This document shows positions 1-12,833 of a DNA stretch of 64,000 nt, piece by piece. Made by a program: the position numbers and the translations under genes. The stretch is from Phallusia mammillata (taxonomy: Eukaryota; Chordata; Ascidiacea; Phlebobranchia; Ascidiidae). The notes beneath the pieces were generated by a model that was not told the origin of the DNA, made no database searches, and worked only from the letters and a program-made list of their open reading frames with translations. The stretch lies in contig QLIY01000465.1 in the NCBI GenBank assembly GCA_003260075.1, positions 1 to 64,000 on the forward strand. The letters are read 5' to 3'. The stretch's first letter is position 1. Each line of letters starts with the position of its first letter.

Positions 1-2388
1 TTACAAACCCTCACCCTGACCCTAATAGTCCTAACCGTCAACATCTTAGTTAGTTTTTTTGGTAGATTGCGTATTTTAGAGTAGCCCTGAAAATATGGAT
101 TCAAAATTCTACAACCGCAACAAGAAAGTGTTAATCCTCAAAGTCAACAATACAAANCTCTCCCTTTTCTCGTGGAGCCTGCGCACACGTGGTTTATGGG
201 TCAATCCTGTTTAAAACCTTCTGTTGTTTACCCGGCAAACGTCACCAAACAAAACATTGGGCAAGTGTGGCGCAATTCAAAGTGATATCTTAATCTGACG
301 TTGATTAGTAATGATTACTTTTACCAGCTTCGTAGGGTGATATGAAACATACTTTGCTGTGATTTAATACCTTCCACACTATTTCCAACCCCAGAAAAAG
401 CTGTCGTAAAGTTAGTTCAAGTTCCCCCCCCCCCAAGTGATATCTTAATCTGACGTTGATTAGTAATGATTACTTTTACCAGGTTCATAGGGTGATATGA
501 AACATACTTTGCTGTGATTTAATACTTTCCACACTATTCTCAACCCCAGAAAAAGCTGTCGTAAAGTTAGTTCAAGTTTCAACAAACAAACAACATTCGT
601 CACGCTTGGGTTAATTTAAGCATATGTTGGGGATTCCCCAAACGTCATGCTTTGTTGTGTGGTTATTTCCCTAATATGTGAGCATTTTTTTTAAACGTAG
701 CGAATTAAAAGTGTCTACCCGTTTTAGAGCCACGTTTTACCGTTGAGCAGTTTCCAACAGTAATATTACATTATTACTAATATCCCTACTATCTCGGGAT
801 ATGCCCCCCCCCCACAAACAACATTCGTCACGCTTGGGTTAATTTAAGCATATGTTGGGGACTCCCCAAACGTCATGCTTTGTTGTGTGGTTATTTCCCT
901 AATATGTGATAGCATATTTTTAAAACGTAGCGAATTAAAAGTGTCTACCCGTTTTACCGTTGAGCAGTTTCCAACAGTAATATGACATTATTACTAACAT
1001 CCCTACTATCTCGGGATATTTTTTCTATGTTTTGGCCGACTGAGGTTTTAAACCTTGAGGGCACAGAATTTAGCGTTATGGGTTACAATCTACATAAATG
1101 TGTTCAAGAACTAGGCAAAAGAATTACGTGCTTAGAGCATCAAGGAATGAGGAAAACCAACACATAGGAATTTTCCGATCATTACTGCGTCGTCTTCTGC
1201 GAATGTAAACAATACAACTACTTTTTTCATATTTTCACCCAATCTCCATTTTCAAATCACAACCATATGAAGTAACAAACTCATATGTGTTTTGGACATC
1301 CAAACAACTTAATCCGGCTCTGACTGTTATATAATACTTATACAAAACGACCTCCCAACCACATGGAATTGTATTTTGCCTAAAATTTAAAAAAATACGT
1401 CAATTACCCCCCCCCCACAACCATATGAAGTAACAAACTCATATGTGTTTTGGACATCCAAACAGCTTAATCCGGCTCTGACTGTTATATAACTTATACA
1501 AAACGAACTCCCAACCACATGGAATTGTATTTTGCCTAAAATTTAAAAAAAATACAACGTCAATTGAAAAGTAAAACGATATAAAACATTCGTCCAATCA
1601 TCGAGTGTCACGTCACACTTTTAACCGAGAAGATTGAGGACTGCACGAACCGCCATTAGATCAACGTGTTTCGAGCGAACCAACCGGGATCGCCCTTTGT
1701 GACGTAAGTAACTGGTTGACGTCATCAACAATGAAACCAGAATTGTTTTCAAGATCGCTGGCAGTTGTCGGTTGAGTCTCTTGGTTCAATTGTCTTGGGA
1801 AGTAAAGTTAACAAGTTAATTACAAACTGTGTCGGTAGACTTGATATGTTTGAAGGTTAAAGACAAACTTTTAAGCTGCAGACAGTGCACACTGTTTTGA
1901 CCTGTAAGGTCTCATCAGTGCAGCTGGTGATAAGAGAGATAGACCGTATTGGATAGTGTAGTCATCCAACAGCACTCCAGTTTGTTGGGAATAAGAGGCT
2001 AAAAGCAATGCCTCACCAAATCTCTTCTATGCCAAAACTGGGCTTAAGCCACAGAGAAAACTGGCTCACAATCGCCAAGCAACTGCTAGGGAACTAAAGT
2101 GATGATGAGACTTTATTGTTCGAAACACTGTGCAGTGTCTGCAGCTTACTTATCATCATTTTGCAACACGATTTGACAAAATGACGAGATTTTTGTTTCT
2201 CCGTTATTTTTCTCCTTCGAGTAACATTTGTGATATGTTTGCGTCCAATTTACTAACAATATTTTAAACGCTAACGATCAATAAGAATGCAGAAAAGCTT
2301 GTCAAATATTAAGTGCAAAATAGCCATTCAGAAGATGAAAAGTTAAGATTTTTGTCTTTTAAATCGCGTTTCAGTTCCTACTTCTCAC
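1..2388. other. Gene-free stretch with three duplicated segments
   Basis: I see no convincing coding sequence here. The stretch holds three pairs of direct repeats, each pair separated by a run of about 10 C: 280-423 with 435-577, 586-803 with 814 to about 1018, and 1259-1406 with 1417-1560. The copies differ by a few substitutions and small indels. A MITE-like element lies at 1872-2148. The short ORFs in this region are not conserved between the paired copies, which argues against coding. Confidence 0.6.
1872..2148. mobile_element. MITE with taagctgcag terminal inverted repeats
   Basis: The left end reads taagctgcagacagtgcac and the right end is its near reverse complement (gtgcagtgtctgcagctta), so the element has terminal inverted repeats of about 25 bp and no coding capacity. 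Related copies are at 6997-7277, 7557-7806, 16485-16601 (partial) and 22176-22266 (partial). They share internal blocks such as cactccagtttgttggga and aaggtctcatc. The superfamily was not assigned. Confidence 0.6.
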
Positions 2389-5300
2389 CTGTAAACAAGT
2401 TTATAATAAAGTCCCTGTTTGTCCATCAGTTCACGGTGGTTCCCCGTTTACACAACCTTACCCTTTACGATCACAACGATTCGGTCAGCGCGCTCCACCG
2501 TACTCAACCGGTGTGCAATTAAGAGAACTGTGCGATCAGCTTTGCTTCTCTCAAGAGCTTCCTGGACCTGTTTGACAAAAACAAAAACCTTATAGGACCT
2601 CCAGTTAACTATTGATGAACTTTCGTTTAGTTTAGTCTACTACACATATTTTCACTGCACCAGCTCCTTGGGAATCGAACCGCCAACCCTTGTAACTTAC
2701 CAGAAACTCGCTTTCAGTGTCGAGTGCGCTTGTGGCTTCATCCAGTAACAAGATGCGCGGATTTCGAACCAGAGCTCTTGCGATTGCGACGCGTTGTTTC
2801 TGACCACCAGACATCTGTGTTCCTTTCTCGCCCGCATCTGGGTGAAATAGAAAAGTATCATATCAGAAAGTTACGTAAAAATCTCCAATGTAAAACACCC
2901 ACTCCATAATATACATTTACTAAATCGCTCATTACAAAATCGCTTCGTTCATACGGTTCGTTCTTAACTCAGTACTAACGTTTACACTAACATATTCAAT
3001 TACTTACAGTCATTTAGTCAGTCACATCGTTCCTTACGCGACTGACTCGATTTTAAACAAAATCAACAAAACGAATAATGTAATATTTAAATATATTCAA
3101 CATTTTATGTGTTTTCTTTCTTACGGCGCTTTAAAGTATTTTGCAGGTTTCGGTGGCTTCTTTTTTTCTGTTGAACCCCACCCTATTTCCATAGCACGGG
3201 TGAGTAGTTTAAAGGCCCCCGACTGGTCCCACCATAACCCACAATGCGCCAACCTCACTTTCTTGTGAGCCCCAGTCATATAACGCCTTATAATACGGTG
3301 TAGCCGCATCGCGTTTAATCATTACCAATTGTGCCCTTTACTGTTTTGCGGTCCATAACGTTTCAACGTTGCACAGCTATTTCCGGCTTGGTGATTGTTT
3401 TAGTGCAATTGGGTCGCAACTCCACGTTCATACTTACTTATCGCAAACTTACTCATGTCAACGAACCTGTCTCATAACCTCGATGAAGTTCATTGATAAA
3501 GTTGTGGGCATTGGCAGTGACCGAAGCTTGTGTGACGTCATAATTAGTGTAATTGTTTTCATCGAGTCCATACAAGATATTGTCACGAATGGAACGATTG
3601 AAAAGAACCGGTTCCTGACCGACAAGTGCAACCTAAAATGGAAAAAAAATATTAAGTAGATCTGGCGATTCCCTACCACGAAGCTGACATGTGCAGCGTA
3701 CGAGGCAGCAACGAGTTCACCGCTGAACCTGTGTAACTTAGTTAGTAGAGCGCGAGTCCCAGAAAGACTCCTATCGTGGGTTCAAGTCCCACCGCAGGCT
3801 GGATTTTTCTAGTCTACGACTTGCCACATGGGAATCATTGGTGACAGGCTGATTCAGTAAAACGCCTTCAATACGCCTGGCGTACTATGATAAAACGCCT
3901 GGCGTACTATGATTTTCAAATTAGTATGGCGTGATCGCTGGTCTGCATCGACACTTCAGGACTGATTCCAGCTATTCATCTATGTCTTAAATTGCTATTC
4001 TAAATTACTTATGTTCATCTCAGCTATCCAATAAGGTGACACAGAATTACAGTTCTACGTAGTTGTGTGAAACAGATCTTATTCAACATAAAATTCAACA
4101 CTCGCTCACCTTTTCATGAAGAAACTCGTGCTTGTATTGATTGAGAGGTCTGCCATCGATCAGAACCTGACCATTAGAGCAATCGTAAAACCTCTCAAGC
4201 AGTTTAACACATGATGACTTTCCACCTCCGCTTGGACCAACCAATGCTACAACTTCACCTGGGCTCACTTCAAAACTCACATTCTGAAACAACAAATCAA
4301 ATAAGTTAACTTGGGGGTCATGGGTTTTAATCCCATCTTGACATAATTTAGGTTTCAAAGCGGTGGAGTTTTGTACAATTAAACCTGAAGGTATTGAATG
4401 CAATCAATTTCTTCACGAGTAGTGAGTGCAACCGCCTTGTGTGTAAAAGGTTGTAGGCTCTAATCCTATCTCGGCCGCTTGTGTTTTCCTGAGCAAGAAA
4501 CTTGAGCGGCATTGCTCCAACCCAGTGCTTCCCGATGGGTTGAACTAAACTCAAGTCATAAATATCAATACAAAAATTTGTTTTTAAGTGATATAGTTTC
4601 AAACTGGGCCGATATTGCCATTATACAGTATTACCAACACACATTCATTATTCTGACACAAGAAAGTAAACACATTTAAAAACCTAAAAAATGTCACCTT
4701 ATTTATCTAATGCTAAAAGTATTATTAAACCAAGATAAAACATTGCCAAGAAAGTTATCTATCCCTTCTGGCCCAAATTAATTCTGCTCCTACCTCTAAC
4801 ACTGGTTGATCTTTTCTTGTTGGATATGCAAATGTGACATTGTCAAACTTAATACGACCTTCAAGGTCATCTGGTGCTTGGTGACCTTGGTGGATGTCCA
4901 TAGCTGGAGTTCTCTCAATAAGTTCAAACACCTTTTCTGCTGCCCCTAGTGCTTGCATTAAACCTGGTGGAATAAATTAAAACAAGAAATCACATTGATG
5001 TGTATATAAACAAAGTCAGTTGACATTTTTGTGTAAGTTGGATTTAATTATTGTACATGCAATCGTTTTTTGCCAGTGACAAGCAAGAACATGTCATTGA
5101 TCAAAACATACATGACATTGTCTTGCAATTTCATGCACAGAAATTCGTTGATTATCATCACATTAGCATTCAACATTAAAAAAACATAATTATTTATTTT
5201 ATGATCAGGCCTTTTTTCATCTTATGATCAGACCTCAAGTTTGAGCAGCTCTATGGTACTGAGTAATGTAGTTAAAATGCAATATACATGGAAAAGAAAT

Positions 5301-8300
5301 TATGGTTTTCAATGAAACTTTTTCACAGTGTACAGTAGATAGCTAGTTAAAAGTCCTATTTTGCCTGACGATATTAACTGGGTGCAAAAGTTTTAAAATC
5401 ATCTTGTACCAAAAGTTGATTAATACAGAGAAGATAAAAGCAAATTTAAAACAGAATGTCCGCCAAGGAAAGATGAACTGTAAAAGAATTTGTGCATCCC
5501 GGATCTACACATACCTCAAAACACAAAAATTATTAAAGTGAATGAAAAATGTTTGGTTGGAAATTTTTTTCTAGCAAGGTGCCCGAGTATTGGAAAATGT
5601 TTTGTAACATTAAGATTGGTTTAAAGTAGTGGAATAAACTTTTTGTTTCTGTTAATTTTAAGAAGTTAAACAGGATTACATGTGATTGCACAAGCATGTC
5701 AAACCTATGAGCCCGTTCTGCATTTCTAAAATTATTACAAAGGCTGCAAATTACAAACACTGCATTCCATAAAACCTGTATAAACTTCCCCAAGTTCAGT
5801 AAAACATTCCCCTAACTTTTCTTGGTAGAGAATAAATGATATGAAATTTTGTGATGACAGGAATCCAGCCAACAGCAAATACCCGCCGTACCAGAGAGTG
5901 CCAACTATCAACATCAGTTCCAAAAACTATAGCAATTTTTTTGTATGTTCAAATATGTAGATACAGACTATTTCAGTTTACATAAAAACTGTTTTTCTGC
6001 ATACTGAATTCCAAACAGTAGCCTATCTTTGATCTCAAATAATTCCAGTTAACTACAAGAAAAGTTTGGCAAATTTGTGTTGCTAATAGCTGGAAACGTC
6101 TATAACTCTGTTTAATTTTTTTTTTGCATGTCTGTTTTTTAAATGAACATACCAGCAGCACTGGTGAGGCTTTATGGGTCAAAACATTGTCCCTACTACC
6201 AGTGTTTTTTTAAGGTGTTTANTTTGATCTGCACCCCCTGCTGTGCATCCTCTCCTTGACAGACACCAGCGCAAGCCGATTTGAGAAACAATCGTATCGA
6301 CAATTCCAGCATGCGGCTTACAATCGAGGGCGGCTTACATTATTTTTTTAACACCTCAACATGCGGCTTACAATCGAGGGCGGCTTATAAACGAGCGCGG
6401 CTTACAATCGAGCAAATACAGTATGGCTATTTTTTGGTATTTAAATGAAACACTTGCGGTCACTTAAAACTACTTAGCGGTCACCCAAACCAAACCTTAA
6501 AAAAACCTGCCTACTACTAATAACATAATAAGTAGGCTGAAAACAATGCAGACATTAGCAGTATAGTCAAGGGCTGAAAAGCTATGGCACAACTTGGCAT
6601 AAACCTCTGAAAAACCTGGTCCACAAAAGCCAACCGCTTGGGGTCAGTTTAGTGTCACTATACTCAGTGTCAAATGATGTATTGGCTCATTTATACTAAT
6701 ATATACTAATGCTATTATACTAATACCATGGAAATAAAAAAACATTACCTCAGTTGACCAAACATATCCAGAGTAGGAGAAAGCCTGTTTGAGTTGGATC
6801 TCAAAAACTTTTGAAAGTCGATTACTATAACGTTTTTTCTCCCCCTCCTCGTTAGCGAAACTCCTTATGGTGATCATGGAGGAGCAAACCTCCTCTGCCC
6901 CCCCCCCCCGTGAGCAAACCGGTTCTGCACCTCCTCTTGCAGTTTCTGTGAAATTATCAACAGTTTTATAAAAGCATTAAGCCAATATGTGACAACTAAG
7001 CTACAGATAGTGGGCAATGTTTCATTCCATAAGGTCTCATCTGTCCAAATGGGTCTATGTAGCCATCTTATGGCACTCCAGTTTGTTGGGAGCAACAGGC
7101 CAAAAATCCATGCCTTACCTATTCTGTGTGATGCCACAACTGGACATAACCCACAGAAGTATTGGTTCAACAATGCTAAAAAACTGGACTGTTGTAAGGA
7201 GCTACAGCTACACCGACCCCTATCTCTTAAACTGATGAAACTATATAAGTCAAAACACTGTGCACTGTCTTCAGATAACCAGTTGTTTTTTTGTAAAATT
7301 CAGTTTGTAAAATTATTTACCTTGTAATATTTGCCATAAACTTTGGAAACAGCAAAGATTAGTGGCAACCCCAGAAATGGAACAAGGAACAGTCGCCATG
7401 ACAACGCAAACATAAAAACACAAACTCCGAGAGCTTTAATGACGCTTCGAAGAAAGACATTGAAATTTAGACCAATTGTGTCGGTCATGGTTGTGATGTC
7501 TGATGTTAGTCGGGACAAAATTTCTCCTAAACAAACAAATAAAAACCTGTTTTTTGTAAGCTGCAGGCAGTGCACTGTTTTTGCTTTTAATGTCTCAGCA
7601 GTGCAGCTGGCGATAAGACATTGGTCATATGGACAGCTGTTGCATGGCTTCGAACATAATTTCTAAGGCATGGCTTTACAGCCTTTAGCTCTCGAGAAAC
7701 TGGAGTGCCGTAATTTGGCATCACCAGCCTACATGACCAATGTCTTGCCACCAGCTGCACTGATAGAACCTTATAGGGTGAAACAGTGTGCACTCTCTGC
7801 AGCTTATGATAATTTTTTGTGGTTTCAAAAAATTGTGATCACTGTAAAGACATTATCCTCAACCAAAATTTCAAGTACAAGGTTCAAGGTCAAGCATAGG
7901 GTTTAAATGACATATCACCTGTAGTAATTTTATCAAAGAATCCAATTTCTTGGTTAGGAAATGATGAAAACAAAGCATTTCTCACTCTAATGTTAAGTCT
8001 CTGGGAACCAATGGTAAAACAACCACCTCGAATTCCAGCACATATCGAAGCCACTAGTGAAATTGCAGCCATTTCAATCAGGCTTTTTGTGAATTGGTTT
8101 TTATCGCCACTCACAACAACACCTGAAAACATTTTAATACAAATGGTATTGTTTTCACTCTATTTTTTTAGTTTTTTTGTAGATTTTTTGTATTTTTTGT
8201 AATTGTATTTTTTTTTTTCAATAGATGTAAGTTCAGAAAAAAACACTTAGTCGTTTACCCTTTGGTTTTAAAGATATATATATTTTGCTAATACAGCATC

Positions 8301-10125
8301 GTCAGTATCTTACTCAATTTCTATTTGAATAAGATACTGACGATGCTGTAATAGCGAAATATATACAACTTTAAAACCAAAGGGTGAACGACTAAGTGTT
8401 TTTCTGAACTTACATCTATTGCTATAAGGCGTTTTAGTCTTCATCCACCAAGCAACGCCCTGTGTGATTCCAGCTTTAACTTTCAATTATGAGTATTGTA
8501 TTTTTTTCATCTTTTTTTGTTGTATTAAATTGTTAGATTTGTATCAACATGTAAAAATCTACACAAAGTTCTATTGTTCTATAAGTCCAGTGATGAGATA
8601 TTATCTGTGAATATTGACTGAATGATTTGACTGAAAGTTTTTTAGACATTTGCTATTGGGTTAAGTTTATCTTGGATAGTGAAAAAAAAACATAGAAACT
8701 CAATTGTTGTAGAGAAATCACTTAGTCAAGATGTAGAAATACTTTGCAGAAATGTACCAATTCGGACAAATAAATAACACATTCATATGACAAAATTATT
8801 TTTTTGCAAAGCAGTTTATTAATTTGGATTACGTTTAGTACATCCATCACAACTAACAAACCTGAAATAACTTTTCCAGTAAACAGTGGCAGAAATTTTT
8901 GTGACACGGCTGCTCCAACAAGAAATGTTACAGCCACAAGAATTAATGGCCAATCCTCAACAATAAATGAAAACATTTTTCTAAAGGTTGCTTTCTTTAC
9001 AAGATCTGACATCTCTTCTTCATAATTTTCACCTTTTTTATTATCGTATTCCTGCTTATTACTTCTACCGTTGCATTTGTTTTCTGCATTTCCAATATTT
9101 TGTGATGTCTCATTTTCGAAGCAGACTTCAACTTGATCAATAGAGGAATAATCTTAAAACATAAATCACATTTTACTGGTTTTACTTGCTGCTTGGTTTT
9201 TACATTCATTTTATTTTGAGAATGACACAAGTTTTTTTTCAAAGCGTTATGTTCTATACAAATATCTTGACCTGTTTGTTTCTCGTTATAAATCGCATTT
9301 TTAATCCCCCCCCCCGTTTTTACATTCATTTTATTTTGAGAATGACACAAGTTTTTTTTCAAAACGTTATGTTCTATACAAATATATTGACCTGTTTGTT
9401 TCTCGTTATAAATCGCATTTTTAATTTTTTTATCACAAACCTGGTGAATTAACAAAACGGATCATAGGGGTAACTTTGGGGGCCAAATTTATGTTTTTAT
9501 TGTGTGTTGTTTAACATAGTTTCAGAATTTATAATTTACACCCAGTTGTTGTGAGAAGTTAGCAAACCAACAAATTTCAGGGTAGAAACACTCAAATGTT
9601 TAATTTTCGCTCACCATTTATAGCATCTGATTTTGACAGTAGATGTTCCTTCTCCGTACTCAGATGTGAAGAAGTTTCATGTTCTTGTGAAAAGTTACTG
9701 CTGAGAGAGTCAAGAGAGTTCCACTGGGCGATAAAACAACAATTCCAAATAAGTTCCAAGCAAAAAGTCCCCAAAACCACTTCAATGTTGGTCCGATTAC
9801 AAATTCCGGCTGTTCGGAAAATACCAACAACTTCACGCATGAGTAGAAACCGTTCATGCATGCTATGAAGTATGGCAACCACAGAACTTGTTTTAACCAG
9901 CGAGGACCGTCATCACTGTTCTTTACAACTCCAATAACGCATCCAGTTATAATGCAGTTCCTTAAAATTGTCCAAAGCCAGATGTCAATGAAAGATGTGG
10001 GAAATGAATAATCAGCGATTGATAAATGGAAACAATTCCCATTTGTCACCATTCACAAACAGAATTGTTGACATCACAATGTCAATGATAGAAGCCAGAA
10101 TCACAAAAGCTGTCCTGTTACCCAT
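2389..10125 (-). CDS. ABCB9/TAPL-like peptide half-transporter, 11 exons, with coding breaks
   Basis: Homologues are homodimeric lysosomal peptide exporters. Exons on the minus strand: 10125-9615 (N-terminal TMD0), 9152-8862, 8122-7919, 7526-7321, 6945-6749, 5926-5776, 4963-4794, 4283-4110, 3632-3467, 2837-2701 and 2567-2389; codon phases match at every junction. The core helices resemble ABCB9 in order ([38 protein letters not shown]). The ATPase has a Walker [11 protein letters not shown]-loop GQEPV, signature MSGGQKQR, Walker B ILLLDEA and H-loop LIAHR. Odd features: exon 1 needs two compensating frame changes (about 10030 and 9740), exon 5 is broken by a C run at 6898-6909, and exon 11 has an in-frame TAA at 2448-2450 just after KGKVV, with family-like sequence continuing beyond it. 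Exon 11 ends at a GT donor, so the last exon is not identified. The family call is firm; whether this allele is functional is uncertain. Confidence 0.88.
3729..3800 (+). repeat. tRNA-like sequence, probable SINE head
   Basis: An A-box-like block (taacttagttagtagagc), a gagtc/gactc anticodon stem and a B-box arm (gtgggttcaagtcccac) are in tRNA spacing, and the acceptor arms pair with about one mismatch. The anticodon loop lacks U33, so a functional tRNA is unlikely. The sequence after it (catgggaatc, then ggtgacaggctgatt) recurs at about 23095-23130 in reverse, which fits a tRNA-derived SINE. It lies in an intron of the ABCB9-like gene. Confidence 0.5.
6222..6425. repeat. Dispersed repeat in an ABCB9 intron
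   Basis: The first 60 bases (gatctgcaccccctgctgtg onward) recur almost exactly at about 13250-13312. They are followed by two tandem copies of a unit containing atgcggcttacaatcgag and then a third, related unit ending near caaatacagta. The layout looks like the end of a DNA transposon. There is an N at 6222, so the left boundary may be an assembly joint. Confidence 0.5.
6997..7277. mobile_element. MITE copy (taagctgcag family)
   Basis: A diverged copy of the element at 1872-2148, with inverted ends (taagctacagatagtggg at the left, cactgtcttcagata at the right) and the shared internal block cactccagtttgttggga. It lies between exons 4 and 5 of the ABCB9-like gene. Confidence 0.55.
7557..7806. 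mobile_element. MITE copy (taagctgcag family)
   Basis: Left end taagctgcaggcagtgcact and right end cagtgtgcactctctgcagctta form near-perfect inverted repeats around about 200 bp. It lies between exons 3 and 4 of the ABCB9-like gene, only about 30 bp from the exon 4 acceptor. Confidence 0.6.
8219..8421. repeat. Long near-perfect hairpin with arms of about 94 bp
   Basis: The sequence starting caatagatgtaagttcag at 8219 is matched in reverse by ctgaacttacatctattg ending at 8421. The innermost arms are cagcatcgtcagtatctta (8294-8312) and taagatactgacgatgctg (8330-8348), with a spacer of about 17 bp. The arms have only a few mismatches. This is a foldback MITE architecture, sitting in the intron between exons 2 and 3 of the ABCB9-like gene. 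Confidence 0.8.
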
Positions 10126-12200
10126 TGTTTTAAATTGTTTAAAGGCACATGTTCTGCAAAAAAAATTAATTGTAAAATCTGTTTAGCATTCCTTATTAAT
10201 CAAATTTTGTAAACATGTCGGCAAATGCTAAAGTCAGCATTCAGTCTACAGAATATGGCAGTTCCTGACGATATCTTGGGCAGGACCAACATGTCCTGGA
10301 CATGTATGGGCATGACCCATAAGTTCAATGCACGACAGATTTCAGCAATTTAAAGCAAGCAATAGAGGTCAAGACAAGACAATAAATGCCTTTGGTGAAC
10401 ATTTTTCGAGAGCAGCCAAAATAATTGGAGAGCCAAAAAATGTTTTTTAACAAAAATTGTGTATAGTTTGTGTGCAAGACCAATTTCAGCAGGTCCCCCC
10501 CCCCTTTAGTATTTATACTTGCTTCATTTGGTTCAAAAACAATATCACATAATTTTCCATGTAAAAAAACAAAATCAATTTTCAACAACAAAGTGAACAA
10601 ACACACCCCCCCCCCTTTTTAACAAAAATTGTGTATGCAGCTGCTGCCCTGCCTGCAGAACATGGCAGTTCCCGACGAGATCTCATGTGTGCAGGACCTA
10701 CATGTCCCACATGTGCGACCCGTAAGTTTGTGTGCAAGACCAGTTTCAGCAGACGCAAAGCAAGTAAAAGAGGCCCAGATAGGCCAGTCAAACGCCTTTG
10801 GGGCAAAATTTGCACATGCAAACCCAAAAATTTGGCGTGCAAAAAATTTTGTTACAAAAAAAATCGTGCGTGCACCTGCCACATTCTGCATACCGGGCTG
10901 CTGCCATACTCTGCAAACCATGATCATTGATACCCATTGATATTGGCATTAGAATTTGTTGAAACGTTTTTTAGCTTTATATTCTGGAAACTAAACGTAA
11001 ATACTTGATAAAAACCCTTCTGATACACCAAAAATATAATAATAGACAAACTACAACGTATCTAGCTAACACGTGTGTCAGACCGTCAACTATTAAAAGA
11101 TTGCGTTCAATGTTTATTGTTTACCAAGCAAACATAATCAAAAAAAACATTGAACAAGTGTGGTGCAATCAAACTAAACAACCAACACAAGTAACAAACA
11201 TGCCTATTTACTATTTATACTTGCTTCATTTGGTTCAAAAATAATATCACATAATTTTCCATGTAAAAAAACAAAATCAATTTTAAACAACAAAGTGAAC
11301 ACACACACGTGGGGGTTTCCCTTGCGTCACAGTGTGTAAAATAGGTGATTACCCTAATATGATGATATTTTTGCTGGGAAATAAAAAAATAATAATTTAT
11401 GAATCGTTTTAATTATTTATGTACTTTGTCAAGTTTGTGTAGACAAACTAGCTGCACGTGTCCATTGATTTCAATCTATATCGCAGAATAAAACTTGAAC
11501 TAAAAGCACTCACAAACGTGCTCATATGAAAGACCTCATGAGTCATGATGACCAATGAACTACTATGCGAACATAATAGAAACGTTTTAATTTGTGTATT
11601 TACACGCAAAAAAATTATTGGAACGTTTCCGGGAAATAACACATTTTGTTTATTAGTTTATTAAAGCTTTTCCATCTAACATATTTTGCTTTGCTTTTTT
11701 TGCACTTACATGACGCGTGAAAAGAATGCTTGTAGCGGCAACAAACTGGGTCAAACCAGTTCGTTCCAATAACTTGTCATTCGAGACTTGCAAAGTGCCC
11801 AATCAGTTGGCGGCGTCGATAAAGAGCATTGTGACATCAGGCAATAAAGCGAAACAGCGTTTTGCATCGTTATCTAAATTCTTTGACTTGCAAACATTTG
11901 GACGTTAACCAGTGCTGTGTACGTTTAAGATTCATTCAGTTGAGAGTCGTAGTGCATGTAAATCGAAAATTGAATGAAGAAAAGCGCATGTAAGATTATA
12001 ACAGAAGAGTTATAACAATAGACAGTGTCTTAAATCTTCATCAAAATCTGAAGTAAATTATTTGCTGCTTAAACACAACCCTGTTTGAAACAATAACCTA
12101 AATTTTTAATACAGCATGATAGGTGTATAAGTGCAAAGGGTTTTGGTTGAAGAGAGAGCTTAACTTTGTGCATTTAGTTTATGCTTAACTCTATTTACTG
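10126..12200. other. Intergenic stretch with a duplicated repeat and two C junctions
   Basis: No supported gene. About 10200-10480 and 10620-10930 are diverged copies of one repeat (shared blocks gcagttcc, gacgatatct/gacgagatct, catgtcc, aatgccttt/aacgccttt). The block after the C run at 10495-10504 (tagtatttatacttgcttca onward) also recurs at about 11210-11310, as if one contig end were present twice. ATG-proximal ORFs here are short and lack family features. Confidence 0.5.
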
Positions 12201-12248
12201 ATGCTGAGTGAAATATTGACTTGCTATTATCTCACATTTGTTTCTGCG

Positions 12249-12833
12249 ATGAAATGCGCAGCTTGGTTTCGTGTTTTGGGGGGTTTCATCACTCTTGCAC
12301 TCCTGCTCCTGACCTCAGGTTACTTTGTGCTGATGCATCGCGCCGAAAGCGGTCATCACGAAACCGGGATAATGCTGAAAGACGTCCAAACTCAAATCTT
12401 CAAGAAAACTTACCCGAAACCGAAACACGATCCTATGGTGGTAGCGCCAACTAGCGGTGCTGTGATCGCTAAATCCGCAGTCAAAAGTTCTCCAAGCAAA
12501 CCAGACGAAAATCCCAGCAACGTAGGAGTTGAAAAGCTCTCGTTTTCGCAGCTAAACGATACAGCGCTTCTGCAGACGATCTGGATGAAAACTATCGGCG
12601 GATTCAAGAAGAAGATCTTCGAACAATTATTAAAGAATTACAAACAATCGCATTCGGCGTCCGACTCGATGCGTCTCGCGATTTTGCTCGAACAATTGAA
12701 ACAAAAGGAAAAGAATAGTGACGTCACAGTGCATGATAGTGACGTCACAGAGAACAAAGGCAAAGCTTCTAAAAACAAGAAGGAAAAGAAGTTACGTCAT
12801 AAAGACGATGACGATACCGATGACGAAGATTGA
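12249..12833 (+). CDS. Single-exon type II membrane protein, function unknown
   Basis: The frame encodes 194 aa from the ATG at 12249; an in-frame ATG at 12201 would add 16 residues. A short N-terminus is followed by a hydrophobic segment at about residues 8-28 (rich in Leu, Ala, Thr), which fits a signal anchor with the rest outside the cytosol. The remainder is Lys-rich, with a putative helical part (LLQTIWMKTIGGF onward), a repeated DSDVT motif and an acidic tail ending DDDDTDDED after a Lys-rich block. A poly(A)-type aataaa is at about 13179. I do not recognise a family. The ORF length, the single TM segment and the downstream poly(A) signal support a real gene; a missing 5' exon is possible. 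Confidence 0.6.
   Translation: MKCAAWFRVLGGFITLALLLLTSGYFVLMHRAESGHHETGIMLKDVQTQIFKKTYPKPKHDPMVVAPTSGAVIAKSAVKSSPSKPDENPSNVGVEKLSFSQLNDTALLQTIWMKTIGGFKKKIFEQLLKNYKQSHSASDSMRLAILLEQLKQKEKNSDVTVHDSDVTENKGKASKNKKEKKLRHKDDDDTDDED

Noticed and set aside
3729..3800. Functional tRNA gene
   Set aside because: The anticodon loop lacks U33 and the downstream sequence matches a SINE family.
9186..9452. Frame with two identical internal repeats, suggesting a repeat protein
   Set aside because: The repeats are the direct duplication across the C run at 9306-9314; the opposite strand carries ABCB9 intron.
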